A stretch of 64,000 nt of DNA, taken from Rhizoclosmatium globosum (Eukaryota; Chytridiomycota; Chytridiomycetes; Chytridiales; Chytriomycetaceae). Below, piece by piece: positions 11,203 through 23,340 of this stretch. Every line of letters starts with the position of its first letter. Position 1 is the first letter of the stretch. Under the pieces are notes generated by a model. The model had not been told where the DNA came from. It did not search any database and worked only from the letters and a program-made list of their open reading frames with translations. A program made the translations under genes and the position numbers. Where the stretch lies: NCBI GenBank assembly GCA_002104985.1, contig MCGO01000035.1, forward strand, positions 124,001 through 188,000. The letters are read 5' to 3'.

Positions 11203-13759
11203 TTAAATGGCGATGCTGTTGGTTATCTTTTGTGGAGTTAACCAAATATAAGGATTCTCCTTGCGACCGACGAGAGTGTTGTTACGTTCTTCGACTCGTT
11301 TCCCATACTCTTTCAGTGCAGCTGCAAAAGCCGCAAAAGCCTCCTTCTCTTTCACTTGCGAGGGTCCATGCAAATCATAAGCTCTCTCACCGATAAAAAC
11401 TTCTTCCGGTTCGTAGCTAGAAAGTGTTGCAACAATTCCACTGACTCTTGCGGACTCAGCAATTGTCGGCAAACTCTCCATCAAGTACTTTTCGTCCACT
11501 TTTTCATCGTGACTCTTCAATGGTGGTCGATGAGACTTAGATACTCTGTTTGGAGAGTATGATGTGTATGTGTATTGGGAAAAGTTGACCGACGAGTGTT
11601 CTGTAATGGATGGTTTAAGTGGGAATGATTCAACTATGTGGGTACAAACGAGCTGTGGTTGTCCAAATCAACACAGTTATCACTTCTGCCAGCAGTTCTT
11701 TTGTCCCGATTGACTTTGGTACTCCCTTGTCACCCCAATTAAACTCGTCAGCTTCCTTTATCCAGTTTTGAACTTCTAAATCATGAGCTACGCTTTCATC
11801 CAACTCATAGTAAATGTTGATATATTCCTTGACAAAGTTGTGAATAATCGCGAATAAATCGCGAGTGTCCTCAGCCCAAGGGTATTGTCCTGGCTCTTCC
11901 AAACTATTACCGCTCTTTCCGGTGAATCCGCGTCGCTCCAGCTGCTTGATCGGATTGTTGTCTTCGAGGAACTTCCATTGACTGTAGGAATGCTTGAGGA
12001 AATCAAATGAGCAATCACCCATCGAGAAAATCTTCATAACGACGTAAATGAGACGTTCTCTTGCTGCAGCATTGATGGACATGGTGCTACGGAAGTGATG
12101 CTTAAGAAGTTTGTAGACTGGATGATGTGGTGAGAATTGACGGGCCATCGATAAATCAAACGTTTCAATAACCAAGTGCGTGCGAAGCAAGTGAGTTGAA
12201 AGCTGATGAACATTGGTGTCACCGAGACCAAACCACATCTTTTCGATTATGCATTAGCTGAATCTTTAGACTTCAAAAGTGACTAACCTTTGCAAGCGTC
12301 CATTGATTCAGCTTTATTTCGTCTTTTTCATCAGATGGAGGTGGGTAGAATATGTCACCATCTTTCACGACACGAATAGCAACTGGATAAATTTTTCCAT
12401 GTTCTTTGTCATGCCAAAACAAGCCAACAGGGGAAGCCATGTATCCGTTGAATCGATGCTTCGTTTCGTCCTCTCCAATGCCGGCACAGTCGCTATTAAT
12501 TTTGTCGACAAAACTCTCAAGGTATGGCGAATAATCAACATAGGAGAAATGGCCTTTCTTCAATTCCTCCCCGATGTCTTTTCCTGAGAGACAAGGAGTC
12601 GCGGCCAGTTTCTCGCTGATCCCATCTGGAAACACGTCGGGAAATTTACCCCCTGCAGGAATGGCTAAAATCATTACTGGATTTACGCCAGAAACAAGTT
12701 GAGCGCCAAAGACAGTGTCCTCCTTCCAGTGATGTGCAATATCTGGTTTTTTCTCCACCATATACAAAAGCTTATAAATCTCTGCGAAGGAATCGAACTA
12801 TTTGTAGTTGTTATTCAATAATCTTAATTCAATATGTACTCCACCATTTGGCCACCATGGGTAAGAAGCTTAAGGATTCCACGATGGGCAAGAGACTTTC
12901 CTGCATGATACTCAAAATCTCCCTGCTTTTCATCAGAGAACTGAAAAAGAATCTTCAGGAATTATTTGAAGTCAAGAATTGATAACCTTCTCATCATGAA
13001 ACAGTGTCTTCGTTTCGGCAGTATGACCGACAGGGAGTCCTTCCTGTTTGAACTGTGTGTCATACTTGGATTGCCAGAATTTAATGTCTTCTACACGAAG
13101 CTCAAGAATTTTAGGCGGGAGGACTTTTTCGTCAGGAGTTTGGGCCTGTTTTTGGTTGGATCAATGCAAAACATTTTTTAACTTGGCGTCTTACACCAAA
13201 GAAGAATATGCGACGCGGACCTTCAATTATCCAGGACAAAACTGGGAAATAAAAACCTTGTGCGGTTTTGCCATCTCTGTCTCTTTTCACAGTGATAGCC
13301 TCAAAATACCACTCCTTCTTGAGTGTATTTTTCAAGGCTATGGCGTAAATATGGTCGCCAATCAACTCTGGCGCCGTAACTTGGAACGTAGAATGGCCGG
13401 ATTTTTTTCCAAAAGCCGTGAAGCGAGCATCTGATTAATTGACACCACTTCAGTTCATAGCGGATAATAACAGCGAAATCAAAATCGTATTTACACGTGA
13501 GTTTGTGCAACTTGGTCACTGTGGTCTCTTTGACCGAAGAATCAACTGCAGCGCGGTCAGAATGATAAATAGTCAAGTCAAAGTTGATGTCAACCATTCC
13601 ATGGTTGTCAACTCCAGTTTGAATCTGAATCAAAAATTAAATACGTTCGTTTCAAATTATCAACAGTCTCACCACCACAGTCAGTTTCTCTGGGTGGGCT
13701 TTCTCGTCACTGGTTGCCGTAGTTGTCACAGTGCTGTTCTTGGATGGACCACAACCCAT
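11203..13759 (-). CDS. Iron lipoxygenase with PLAT domain and predicted N-myristoylation, 8 exons, ~728 aa
   Basis: Exons are 13759-13673, 13624-13495, 13430-13195, 13145-12987, 12940-12845, 12779-12288, 12238-11650 and 11600-11203. The N-terminus MGCGPSK matches an N-myristoylation and palmitoylation signal. Residues ~35-150 form a PLAT/LH2 domain. The catalytic domain carries the iron-ligand helix HQLSTHLLRTH, the substrate-channel block MARQFSPHHPVYKLL, the second ligand segment HSSVNF created by the last splice, and the invariant terminal Ile (NSIAI stop). It should dioxygenate polyunsaturated fatty acids to hydroperoxides, probably at a membrane. The junction between exons 5 and 6 is the least certain. 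It is convergent with the ABC transporter, with 44 bp between the stop codons. Confidence 0.92.
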
Positions 13760-13872
13760 AATACTTGAGATTTACGAATGCAGATTTTTAAACCAATCAC
13801 AAATGATTTTTTCATCGCGAGAATATTTCTTAAATTTATCTAATAGGAATGTTTTAATGCTTCCAATCGCGA

Positions 13873-15374
13873 TCACTTTTTGCATTTGGCACATTCACAC
13901 TTGTCAATTCCATATTCTCGAAGAGACATTGCGCGCCATTCTCGCTCATCTTCACCGTCTTCGTCTGCCACCTCAAAATCGGCATCCATTTCATCAGAGC
14001 CTTCGTCAAGGTACGAAATTGTAATTTCTTCACCCTTTTTGATGTTTTTGATTGCACGAATCACAGTTCTGCCGTCACGAATCACGTTCCCACTAATGGA
14101 TCCAAGACTTGATGAGCTTGCTGAGACATCCAATCCTGCCGCGTCTTTGAAGACCATAGCGTTTGGAGTACAAGAGTGATTGATTGTTGCATGAATAGTG
14201 TGCAGACCACTTCCTTCAGCGACAAGTGCGTCCAGAGCTTCGAAAGGATCAGCAGTTGCCGAATTGTTACCGCCGTGGCTGTGATCGTGGCTACCGCCTT
14301 CGTGTCCATGATCATGGCTGTGGCTATTCGATGACGAAGATATGAATTGCGAAACACGTTCGAGAACAGATTCAGTGATTGGAGAAGGCAGATGTTCGAG
14401 CAATGCTAGCATTGGTGATGGAGTAACAATGGCTACGTTGTTGCGCTCGAAAATTCCCATCAAAAGACCATAAAAGTCGACATTCATGACAGGGTTCAAT
14501 TCGGGTACGTGTTTAAACACATCCTTCAGCAATTCAACCGAGTCTTTCAGCAAGCCTTTCAATGCACGTTTTAGTTCCTCAGGATCCTCTTCTTCGGCTT
14601 CATCCGGCATACAAACATTCCACCAGAAATCTTTTGCAAACACTCTGATGGGCCAGACAGCTTCTTCAAGGGCTTCACGAGAAGACGGGGTTTTGTGAGA
14701 TTTGACCTTGTCGGCAATGAAAGCAAAGACCTTGAGCGCCAATAGAAAAGTCTCGTTTGTTCCCTTCGCATGGTCTTTGAACTCATTGATTGCATGGGCA
14801 GCTGCGGGGTTTGCTGCAGTACACACTTGCAAGTGACCGAAGGCAATATCCTTTTCCTTGCACCCAAGTCCACAATAGACTTCCCCGCAGCCACAGGTAA
14901 CCGTTGCATCGCCACTGAATCCGTTCTTCCAATCTGAAGGCAGCTGGTTGATTGCTGCAGTGACATCGAGAGCTTCTTTGGCGGTCAACTTGCGCTGCAT
15001 CAAAAGCTCAATCTGATCTTGCGGACTACCAACAAAGTGGAGACATCTGGAGCAGACGCGTGCGATGTGTGTGTTCTCCGTAGCTGTAATCGATACCTTT
15101 ATTAAATACACGATTGATCGTATGCAAAGTGGTTGAACTCACACTGGAACGCAAATGCAGCGAGTTCGGTAAAGATTCTCTGACCCTTTTCAAAGTCTTT
15201 CGTGGCAAAGAGGGCCTTTCCGCGTGGCTCGCCCAAGTACTTGAGTTCAATGTGATCAGCGCAGCCCTGGCCGCGGATCTGGTCTTTGTAGTACGCGAGC
15301 GTCTTTTCGGCCGAGGCGCTTGAGCCAAAGAGCTTTGTGTTGTCGTCGCAGAAGAAGGTGGTGATTGGGTTCAT
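13873..15374 (-). CDS. SET-domain lysine methyltransferase (SET5/SMYD-like), 2 exons, ~480 aa
   Basis: Exons are 15374-15143 and 15083-13873, with a GTGAGT donor. The N-terminal part starts the split SET domain (LGEPRGKALFATKDFEKGQ). A MYND-like Cys cluster follows (CSRC, then CGCGEVYC and C..H...C). The core SET motif NHSCTPN lies at ~380, followed by GEEITISYLDE and a post-SET CECAKC at the very end. This organisation matches the Set5/SMYD group, which methylates histone H4 or other lysines using S-adenosylmethionine. A His-rich insert (HSHDHGHEGG...HDHSHGG, ~330-349) lies just before the catalytic motif and is unusual. Substrate assignment is inference. Confidence 0.88.
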
Positions 15375-15432
15375 GGCTGCGTTTGGACTGGAACAAAAAG
15401 AAAGAGAACCAGATGAAAGAAAGAGAATCTAT

Positions 15433-16534
15433 TCAAATTAAATCCCGAAACAACTCCTTCAAAGAATCACGTGCTGCTTTAACATGACTCAAATCGCGTT
15501 CTCCAGCGAGCTTTTGAGGTACAGGGCTTTCACTAGGTGACTGCAAGACTCGCCTTTTGAGCACAACAGGCGACGAAATCTTTCCAGCACCATTTTCTCC
15601 AATTTCTTCATTCACTTGTTCAATTGCTGCAAGGGATTGTTTCCATCCGGGCTCGTGGTTGTTGGTTGAGGCGGAATAAATCCAGGGGCAATACCATCTG
15701 TGTTCTTCACGTGGATGAAAACGGAGGGAAATTGGTGTCGATTGTGGTGCGGAGGTCTTGGAGTATTTGGCGAGGTTGATGAGACGGGTACAGAGATGGC
15801 ATTTGAGCGAGGTTTTTGTAGGTGTTGAGATGGGTTCCCAGCCATATAAGGCGAGATTTAAGCATGCTGTCGTTGTTACCGTGGATAAAGTGGGGTTTGG
15901 TTGAGTTGGGGTCAATGTCTTGAGGTATTGTGCAAGGTCCTTAAGAGGGACAGATGTCAATGAGGAACTTATAGCAGCACTTCGTACATACATGGCTCTT
16001 TTCGACGTGTGGAATCGACTCTGGAATTTCAAGCAGTTTGCCTACTCTGTGTTGGGTTGCATGAACCAAATCCAAGACTGAGCACACAGGAAACGTAAAA
16101 GTCGATCCGCTTCGTAATTCAGCGCATTTAGGCTGTTCAAGTGTGTTAGAGATATTAGGAGGATAGAGAAGAAAGGAGCTACCAGTGCATGACCTCTTCG
16201 CAGCTGCTCTGGCTGTACTTGACCTGTTAACTTCACATTGCACGTCAAGCATTGCAAAGTGTCAACAGCAACACAAGTCCATCCATTCAACGAGCATTCG
16301 ACAGCGCTGATTGAGTCATCTTTGTTGAACCACTGCCACTCGTGCAACGTCTGTTAGCCGTCAAACCATAAAACAGGACGGACTTATCTTGAATGTTTCC
16401 AGTCTGCGCATAAACTCGGAGTCCGTGTTCCGAATGAGGACTGGGTCTGTGAATGATACAGATGGTGCTGCATCAATCCCATCCGATCCAAGTAGAGCTT
16501 CATCCAACAAGGCTGCAATCTTCCTTTTTGACAT
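15433..16534 (-). CDS. C3HC zinc-finger protein, ZC3HC1/NIPA-Rsm1 family, 4 exons, ~320 aa
   Basis: Exons are 16534-16388, 16350-16183, 16132-15992 and 15939-15433. The N-terminal zinc domain shows RRLETFK...W, then ECSLNGW, then CLTC. The second zinc region shows CLNLALYGWEP, LKCHLC and EHRWYCPW, which is the paired arrangement of NIPA/Rsm1 proteins that act at the nuclear basket or in mRNA export. The first intron is odd: its only workable donor is ATAAGT rather than GTAAGT and it is 37 bp long, yet the join gives ETFK then TLHEWQW as the family requires. The other introns are canonical. Confidence 0.8.
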
Positions 16535-16629
16535 TAATGGATAATTAAACCACAGCACTAATTTTTTGAGAGAAAGCAAGAAGTGATTTTGAATTTGAAA
16601 AGTTGTTGATTTCGAAGCAAGTGTGATTG

Positions 16630-17904
16630 ATGGGAACCTCGGCAACAAATCTTCCTGTTTCAGAGGCCGATGCCGCCACGCCGATCCTGCCCACCAAAAC
16701 CAAGAAAGTGTCGCCGTTGACGACCGCGGTCCGACTGACTGTCTGTTTTGTGTTTGGCGTGAGTTCAACGTTCACGCTGGCTCTTTTGATGGTTCTTGCC
16801 ACGCCGATTTGGATTGTTTCGCCAAGATTATTTCGCTTTTTGGGGCGACAGGCGAAAGTTGCGTTTACTTCGACGGCTGCGATTCTTCACTGGCTCTTTA
16901 TGGGGAACATTGAGTTTGTGATTACGGGCGAGCCTTCCTTTGAGCGCCAGCAGATTGTGTTTGCGAATCATCAGACTTTGACTGATTGGTGGTGGCTTGG
17001 TCTTTGTGCGTAAGTGTGTTTCATGTCGGTTCCCCTTCATCGTTTATTGACACAACGTATCACCTTTAGCTGGCACCAGGGCACTCCGCTTATTAGTGGA
17101 ATCAAGATTATTCTGATGGATTACCTCAAATACGTACCCTTCTTTGGCTGGCTCGCCTACCTGATTGACTTCATCTTCTTGAAGCAAAAGTGGGCATTGG
17201 ATGAAGCAACGTTCACTCGTTCCTTGACACCCCTTCCGAACCGCCCCTCTGAACCACTCTGGCTCCTTATATTTCCAGAAGGTCTTCTACTCCACCAAAA
17301 GAACCTGAACAGTGCCGCCGCTTTCATTGAAAAGCAGAAAGCTTCTCTCCCACCTGGAAGTTACACTCCTCGTTTGCCCACAAACGTCATTCTCCCTCGA
17401 TCCAAAGGTCTTTACACATGCATCAAGAAATTAAACAACCCAGAAGCTATTGCACCAGTCACAACTCTTATGGACGTTACATTCGCCTTCTCCCCCTCTG
17501 CCCAAGAACAAGGTCTATTCCCCAACCAAGTTCTGACACCCCTCGCATTTTTTGGAAAAGGAACCCCTGATATTGTTTCTCGCGTGCATATTGATTTCAG
17601 ACGTATGGAAGGGCCTGTGAACGGTGTCGACCGTCTATCACAACTATCTGAGACTGAGTTTACTGAATGGTTGAATAAGCGATGGGAACTCAAAGATGAT
17701 CTGTTGGGATATTTCCGAAAGAATGGGCAATTTGAAGGATTCGTTGGTGCTAGACATGATCAGTCGATTCAAGTGGGTGCTCGGGAAACTAGTTTCAAGA
17801 TTGTTCCCAAGGCAATGGATTTCTTGAGAGTGTTTGGTGCGTTTTTCGCGTTGTGGAGTATCATCGCTGTGTTTACTTTGATTGGGGTGTTTGTGAGGGC
17901 ATAA
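16630..17904 (+). CDS. Membrane lysophospholipid acyltransferase (AGPAT/LCLAT-like), 2 exons, ~404 aa
   Basis: Exons are 16630-17009 and 17070-17904, with a GTAAGT donor. A hydrophobic segment (~residues 35-60) precedes the PlsC domain. The catalytic block I is NHQTLTDWWW (HX4D). Block III is IFPEG, followed by LPRSKGL, typical of the AGPAT3/4/5-LCLAT1 branch that includes yeast Cst26. Another hydrophobic stretch closes the protein (~380-402). It should transfer acyl chains to lysophosphatidic acid or another lysophospholipid at the ER. The start ATG 16630 is the first in frame and lies only ~95 bp from the divergent zinc-finger gene. Confidence 0.9.
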
Positions 17905-18049
17905 GGACGAATTGTCTGCACCAGTGAGAGGAACTATTAGATTAAAGTTCGTTTGAAAGGAATCTACTGAAATAGACAAGAAAAGAGGGTTCGGCCAGTA
18001 TTGCTTTTCCACCAAGACCAATTTCAAAACTTCAAAACTTGATCACAAA

Positions 18050-19851
18050 ATGGCGCAGGAAAGATACGAGGCCGTGAAGAAGCTGCACTCGTCCGTGTAC
18101 GCCGGCTACGACCACGAAACCGGCGAAGAAGTCGCAATGAAAGTGTACCCGTCTGCTGCGGGAAGCCCGACCAGTGTTGCGAGAACCGAGGCTCACACGC
18201 TCAACGAACTGACGCCGCTCAACCCGGACCGAATCGTCAACTTCAAAGCCTTCTTTAAAAACAGCAAGGATCAGTACGTGCTTGTCATGGAGAGGTGCGT
18301 TCTGTTGCTGATGAATGAGTAGTTTGATGGGTGGTGGGTGATGGGTGATGCAGGGGCAGTCCGCACTGAACACACTCAATTCAACTCAATTCAACCAGAG
18401 CCGAATACACTGTCCAGGATGTATTGAATGCCCGTGCTTCAAAGTCTCTCACAGAACACGAAACTCGCATTGTCGTCCACGCCATCTTGGACGCTCTTGC
18501 AACTCTCCACAGCAAATTCTACGTTCACAGAGATGTTCAGCCCTCCAACTTCCTCCTCTTTACCAACGACCTCAACTCTTGTAAGCTGGGTGACTTGAAC
18601 AATAGCGCTGAAGACAACCATCTCAACACTGGTATCATTGGGGTCAACGGTACAAAGGGTTACAACGTAAGATTCGAAATGTTATATTGATCCCCACTAA
18701 TATTTACTTTACTCATATGCCAGGCTCCTGAAGTTGTGAACAACAAGCGCTATGGTCGTCCAGCTGACATGTGGTCGCTGGGAATGACAACGTACCAGTT
18801 GCTCTTTGGTGAACTTCCTTTCAAAGAACGTGGTGGCCTTTTCTCCATCAAACACAAGCTTACGTTCCCCGCAAATATTAAAGTGTCGAACGAGGCCCGC
18901 GACTTTATTCAGCACCTACTTATTGATGACCCTTCAGATCGTTACACTGTCGAACAAGCCCTTGAGCATCCTTGGGTCAAACCATTGAGAACATCTCAAT
19001 TCAGCGCAGTCATTGTCTCTAACCTTCGTGATCCTCGCGAATTGGTTCCTGGTTTCCCTGGCTGGTACAAAGTCATCCCTCGTGATGGTGGACGCGAATA
19101 TTACTACGACAAGGCATCGGGTCACAGACAGTGGAATCACCCTGAAGCAGAGCCGTACGTTTTGTACGATACTGCAATTGTGTATGGGCAACAGGAAAAG
19201 CCTAATACCGTCCAAACCCTTGAAGGGGATAATCGAGTCCCAACAGTAGAACGTGGAATGTCTACACCAGTCGTGACGATTTCTGAACACAATGATGAAG
19301 ATCGATTGGCGCGCCACTCTACTGTTCCAGCCCAAAGAACTTTGTCCCCCACCACGCAAGTTGAAAGAAAGCGATCCTTCATGGGATTGGGAAAGAGAAG
19401 GGATTCATCTCCTCCTCCTTCTCCTCTCCAGTCATCTCCGTCATTCGTCCCTGGACCACCCGCTGTCAATCCGATTCCAAGTCCTGAACAACCTAGCTCA
19501 GAGCTATATGTGCCATCGGTTAACACTTCAGTCAACCGGCGCCCGTCTATTGTTCCCCCACCTCCAAGAATTATTACCATTGAAGCCACTACAGTTCCAA
19601 TGACGATTCAACCTGTTGCCCCAAAACCTAAGCCCCAAACTCGCGTCGGTGCTAATCTGCCATCTGCTACCATCAGCGATTTGAGCTGGGGCAAGCAATC
19701 TCTTTGGGAGCGGGTTACAAACAAAAACAGGAAGCATTTGCTCGAGTATTCTTTCAAGACTGAGGTCTGTATTGCTGCGTGGTTGTTGCTTCCTTTCTTG
19801 GGATGGTTGCGATGGGTTGCCATCATCTTCTTGATTGCGAACTTTGTGTGA
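18050..19851 (+). CDS. Predicted pseudokinase with WW domain and C-terminal membrane anchor, 3 exons, ~546 aa
   Basis: Exons are 18050-18294, 18399-18666 and 18724-19851. The kinase-like domain (~1-290) keeps the VAMK lysine, but the glycine loop is not recognisable. The catalytic loop reads HRDVQPSN, losing the Lys of HRDxKxxN, and the magnesium motif reads GDLNN instead of DFG. The APE motif is kept (GYNAPE). A WW domain follows (~335-365: PGWYK...YYY...QWNHP). Next comes a Pro/Ser-rich linker, and the protein ends in a hydrophobic tail (WLLLPFLGWLRW...ANFV) suited to tail anchoring. It is a tandem paralogue of 21301-23263, which keeps all catalytic residues, so a scaffold or regulator role is inferred. 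Confidence 0.85.
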
Positions 19852-19859
19852 TTCTAGTA

Positions 19860-21300
19860 TTGCTGAAAGAGGCCTCATATTATTATGTTATCGATAAGAA
19901 CAAATAGAACTCTTAAAATATTATTTGAAATGTGTTGACTAGTTCCTTTTTGGGATTTGTCCTTCGTGGCCATTTTGATAGGTTTGATGGTTTTCTTCGT
20001 TCAACTCAACTCAACGTCTCGCTCACCCATTGGGTGCAGCCAACAACTGAACTACATTTTCTTCACAAACTTGATGAACACAATAATTAACTTAAACGCT
20101 GGCGGCAAGCATTCCGTGGATTTGAAGAAAATAATCCGAAGTGTATGAACTTTTTCAGCAAGCCAACTTAGACTCTTGGGCACTGAACCAGAAGCAGTTT
20201 TTAAGCTTATTAAGGGGACTTGTTTCTAGTTTCTTCATCTGGATTCTTAGGACAAGACTGTGACAATATTTGTATTTCACTGTATTCCATGATCTCTGAC
20301 CTTGTCAATGTATTTGTTTTGGTTGTGAAGGCTAACAGTGAGCCCCTTTTAAATCAAGGATTCAAAAAACAACAACATAATATTCTGATTTTCAACAAAA
20401 TCAATTTCAAAAATAATATATGAGTATTTCTCAAGGAGCTTGTGTTCCAATTGCAGCCAAGTGCCAACCCAAATGCATTGACGGTTAAAAAATCACTATT
20501 CAATACACTTCTGTCTCAGTCATTTGTGGTGCCTTACTTGTCCCCTCCAAACAACCATTGGTCAACATATTTCTTGAATTGATGGTTCATTTGGCAAGGC
20601 ATGAATTCAGATGGAATAGATCTGTTCACAGATTGCTTGCTCACTGGTGGTGAGGCCAAGGACCATTCTTGTGCAATCAAATTGAGTATTATGATCAAAA
20701 TCATCAACCATTTATTGTCTAAATTGCATCTTGTGCTAGTGAGATCTCTTCAACACAAATATTTCACAGAGAAAGCTTACATTCATTCTGTGGATTTAAA
20801 TGCAGCAGCCGCATTTTAAGTTTGTAAATTAGATTTGTCAGTGGTGAAACCATCATTTGTTTTTCCTCATTAATAAAATATACTTCTATGCAATCACAGC
20901 TTTATGGAACTCCAGTGGACACTCCAACCATCAAATCAATCTGACCGTTGCAATGTGCAATGACGAACGCAAATGAGAAATTCCTTATTCCTAACAAAAC
21001 TCTGTTCCTACTTCACTCCATCAACTTCTAACTTATATCACTTCCACATTTTCCCTTGACTTGACGACAAAGCTTTCTTTGTTCCCTATTTTAAAATCTC
21101 ACATTCAGCTTGCATACTCTCAAAATCTATCTTGTCAATAAAGCTGGACTCAAATATGGATATAGAGTCTCGGGCCACATCCGGTATTAACAGCAGCTAG
21201 TATTGGTAGGCGGCAACAGTATTTCATCTCTAAATCAAAACTAACTTGATTTATATCTTTTTAATCAATGATTATAACGCTTTTAAATTTGTTGTTCAAA
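19860..21300. other. AT-rich spacer between the two kinase paralogues
   Basis: About 1.4 kb that is unusually long for this window. It holds only short open frames of random composition (such as 20220-20423 and 20601-20819) with no splice-linked extension or family motif. I see no tRNA, repeat or transposon end in it. Confidence 0.5.
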
Positions 21301-23263
21301 ATGAGTGTTGAACGCTTTTACGCAGTATCCCGTATCAACGGACTACAACACTTATGGAACGGCAAAGACCACGAAACTGGCGAAGAAGTCGTTATGAAGA
21401 TGGCAGATATCGAGATTGACTCTGACTACGACAACGTCAATGAACGGGCCCGGATGGAGGCACACACCCTCAATGAACTCAGTCCGCTCAATCCAGACCG
21501 AATTGTCGGCTTTAAGGCTTTCTACAGAAACAGCGAAAACCAATACGTTCTGGTGATGGAGAAGTTAGTGATTGGTTGGATGACTTGGATATGACATATT
21601 GACTGCCCTTGTTTGTCACAGGGCCGTATGCAGCGTAGACGATGTACTCAAGTATCGAAAGCGATTCACTGAACATGAGGCTAAAGTTGTTATCCATGCT
21701 GTTCTGGAGGCACTTGTTACTTGCCACAAGAAATACATTGTCCACAGAGATATAAAGCCTGCCAACCTCTTGCTCTTTACGAATGACTTGAATTCATGCA
21801 AATTGGGTGACTTTGGAATCTGTTCCGAAGACAACGGGTACAACTCTGTTGGTGGCATGAAAGGAACCGCAGGATATTTCGCTCCTGAGATTCTCAAGAA
21901 ACAGCAGTATGGTCGCTCTGTAGATATTTGGTCCACTGGGGTTACTGCGTACCAATTGTTGTTCGGCTCATTGCCCTTCCCCGCCACCAACAAACCAACA
22001 AATATGTTCAGTGCAAAAAACAAGCTCATCTTCCCATCAAGAGACATTTCGAATGAAGCTCAAGACTTTATTAAAGCTCTTCTTATTGATGAACCTTCTG
22101 AGCGTCTTACTGCGGTGCAAGCTCTTTCCCATCCTTGGATTGCCCCGTTACGAAATGCTCAAAAATCAAGCGCAGTCTATGCTCCTGAAGAACCAATTAT
22201 TCCTGAACCAGTGCCTGGATTCCCTGGCTGGTTGAAGCTCAAGCGGGGCAAGGAGCCTGCCTACTTTTTCCACGAACTCACAAGACAGACGCAATGGAAT
22301 CACCCAGAAGAAGATCCCTTGCCCGTCTATACGGAGACTGTTATTCGAAACACGGCTCCTGCTGCTATGTCACATCAGCACGGAGTTGCCTATGTGGATC
22401 CTGGTCGAAGCCAAACAGTTAGGCCACATCGGTCGTCTGCCGGTGCTTTGGATCTTCCGGCTCGTGGATTCTCGAACCCCGAGGTTTATCATGAAGTTCA
22501 ACGTGTTCCCCAAAGCCAACAATCCACTGCCGGGTCTTCTCGGCCGTCTCATTATGTTCCTCAACAGGACAATGACGACGATGATGACGATGAAGAGCCA
22601 TTGATTCGAAAAACAAAAAGCCAACGTAGACGAGAGATGGATGCTGCTCGTGCTTCCTCGCCACCAGCTCCATCGAAACCAACGAGGAAAACTGTTGGTT
22701 TTGCAAATGAGAGCACGGAAATTACTACTCCTCCTTTTGTTGGACGTACTCCTGCTGCATACGTTCGTGGAGGTCCAAGCACTGGAATCGCAAGCGAACC
22801 TGTACTTTCTCCAGTCAATTCTCCTATTACATCTCCTATTCAGAAACAGGCTCCTATGAATCCTATTTCCACGCCTCCTACAACTGTTCCTGCTGTTTCC
22901 CCACGCCTCTATATTCCTGCTGACGCACCTCCTCCAAGTCCTGCAAGACAAAACTCTGTGCGACTTCAACCAACTCCAGCGCCAACAGTCACGAAAACAT
23001 CAAGCAACAGTTCCTTGCTCTCATTGTTTAGATCTAAGCCCACCAATGTTGTCCAACGCACACCGAGTATTGCGTCCGGAACTTCTGCCACCATTAATGA
23101 CATTACTTGGACTCGAGCATCGTGGGACCATCGTGTGCAGCAATGGCATAACGATCCTATTCGAATGGCGGTTTGTGTCATTATTTGGCTGGCTATTCCT
23201 TTGATGGGTGGATGGATTCGTATTGCTGGAATCGGGTTTTTGCTATCTCAATTTCTTATGTGA
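21301..23263 (+). CDS. Protein kinase with WW domain and C-terminal membrane anchor, 2 exons, ~634 aa
   Basis: Exons are 21301-21563 and 21622-23263. ATG 21301 was preferred over the in-frame ATG 21268 because it aligns with the paralogue (MSVERF against MAQERY). The kinase domain (~1-290) has VVMK, HRDIKPAN, GDFGIC and GYFAPE, so it should be active, though the glycine loop is weak. A WW domain follows (~305-340: PGWLK...YFF...QWNHP). A long disordered linker has an Asp/Glu cluster and many SP/TP sites. The C-terminal ~30 residues are hydrophobic (CVIIWLAIPLMGG...), consistent with a tail anchor. The pair arose by tandem duplication. No described family with exactly this order comes to mind. 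Confidence 0.88.
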
Positions 23264-23340
23264 AACCTTATGATGATCTCATATAACTTTTTCAATAACA
23301 TCTCATAATTATTCACGGAAAAGGAAAAGGAAAAGAGGAA

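Noticed and set aside
20220..20819. Short open frames between the kinase paralogues
   Set aside because: Too short, AT-driven composition, no conserved motif.
21268..21300. Upstream ATG extending the kinase by 11 residues (MIITLLNLLFK)
   Set aside because: The paralogue starts at the position equivalent to 21301 and the extra residues look like leader sequence.
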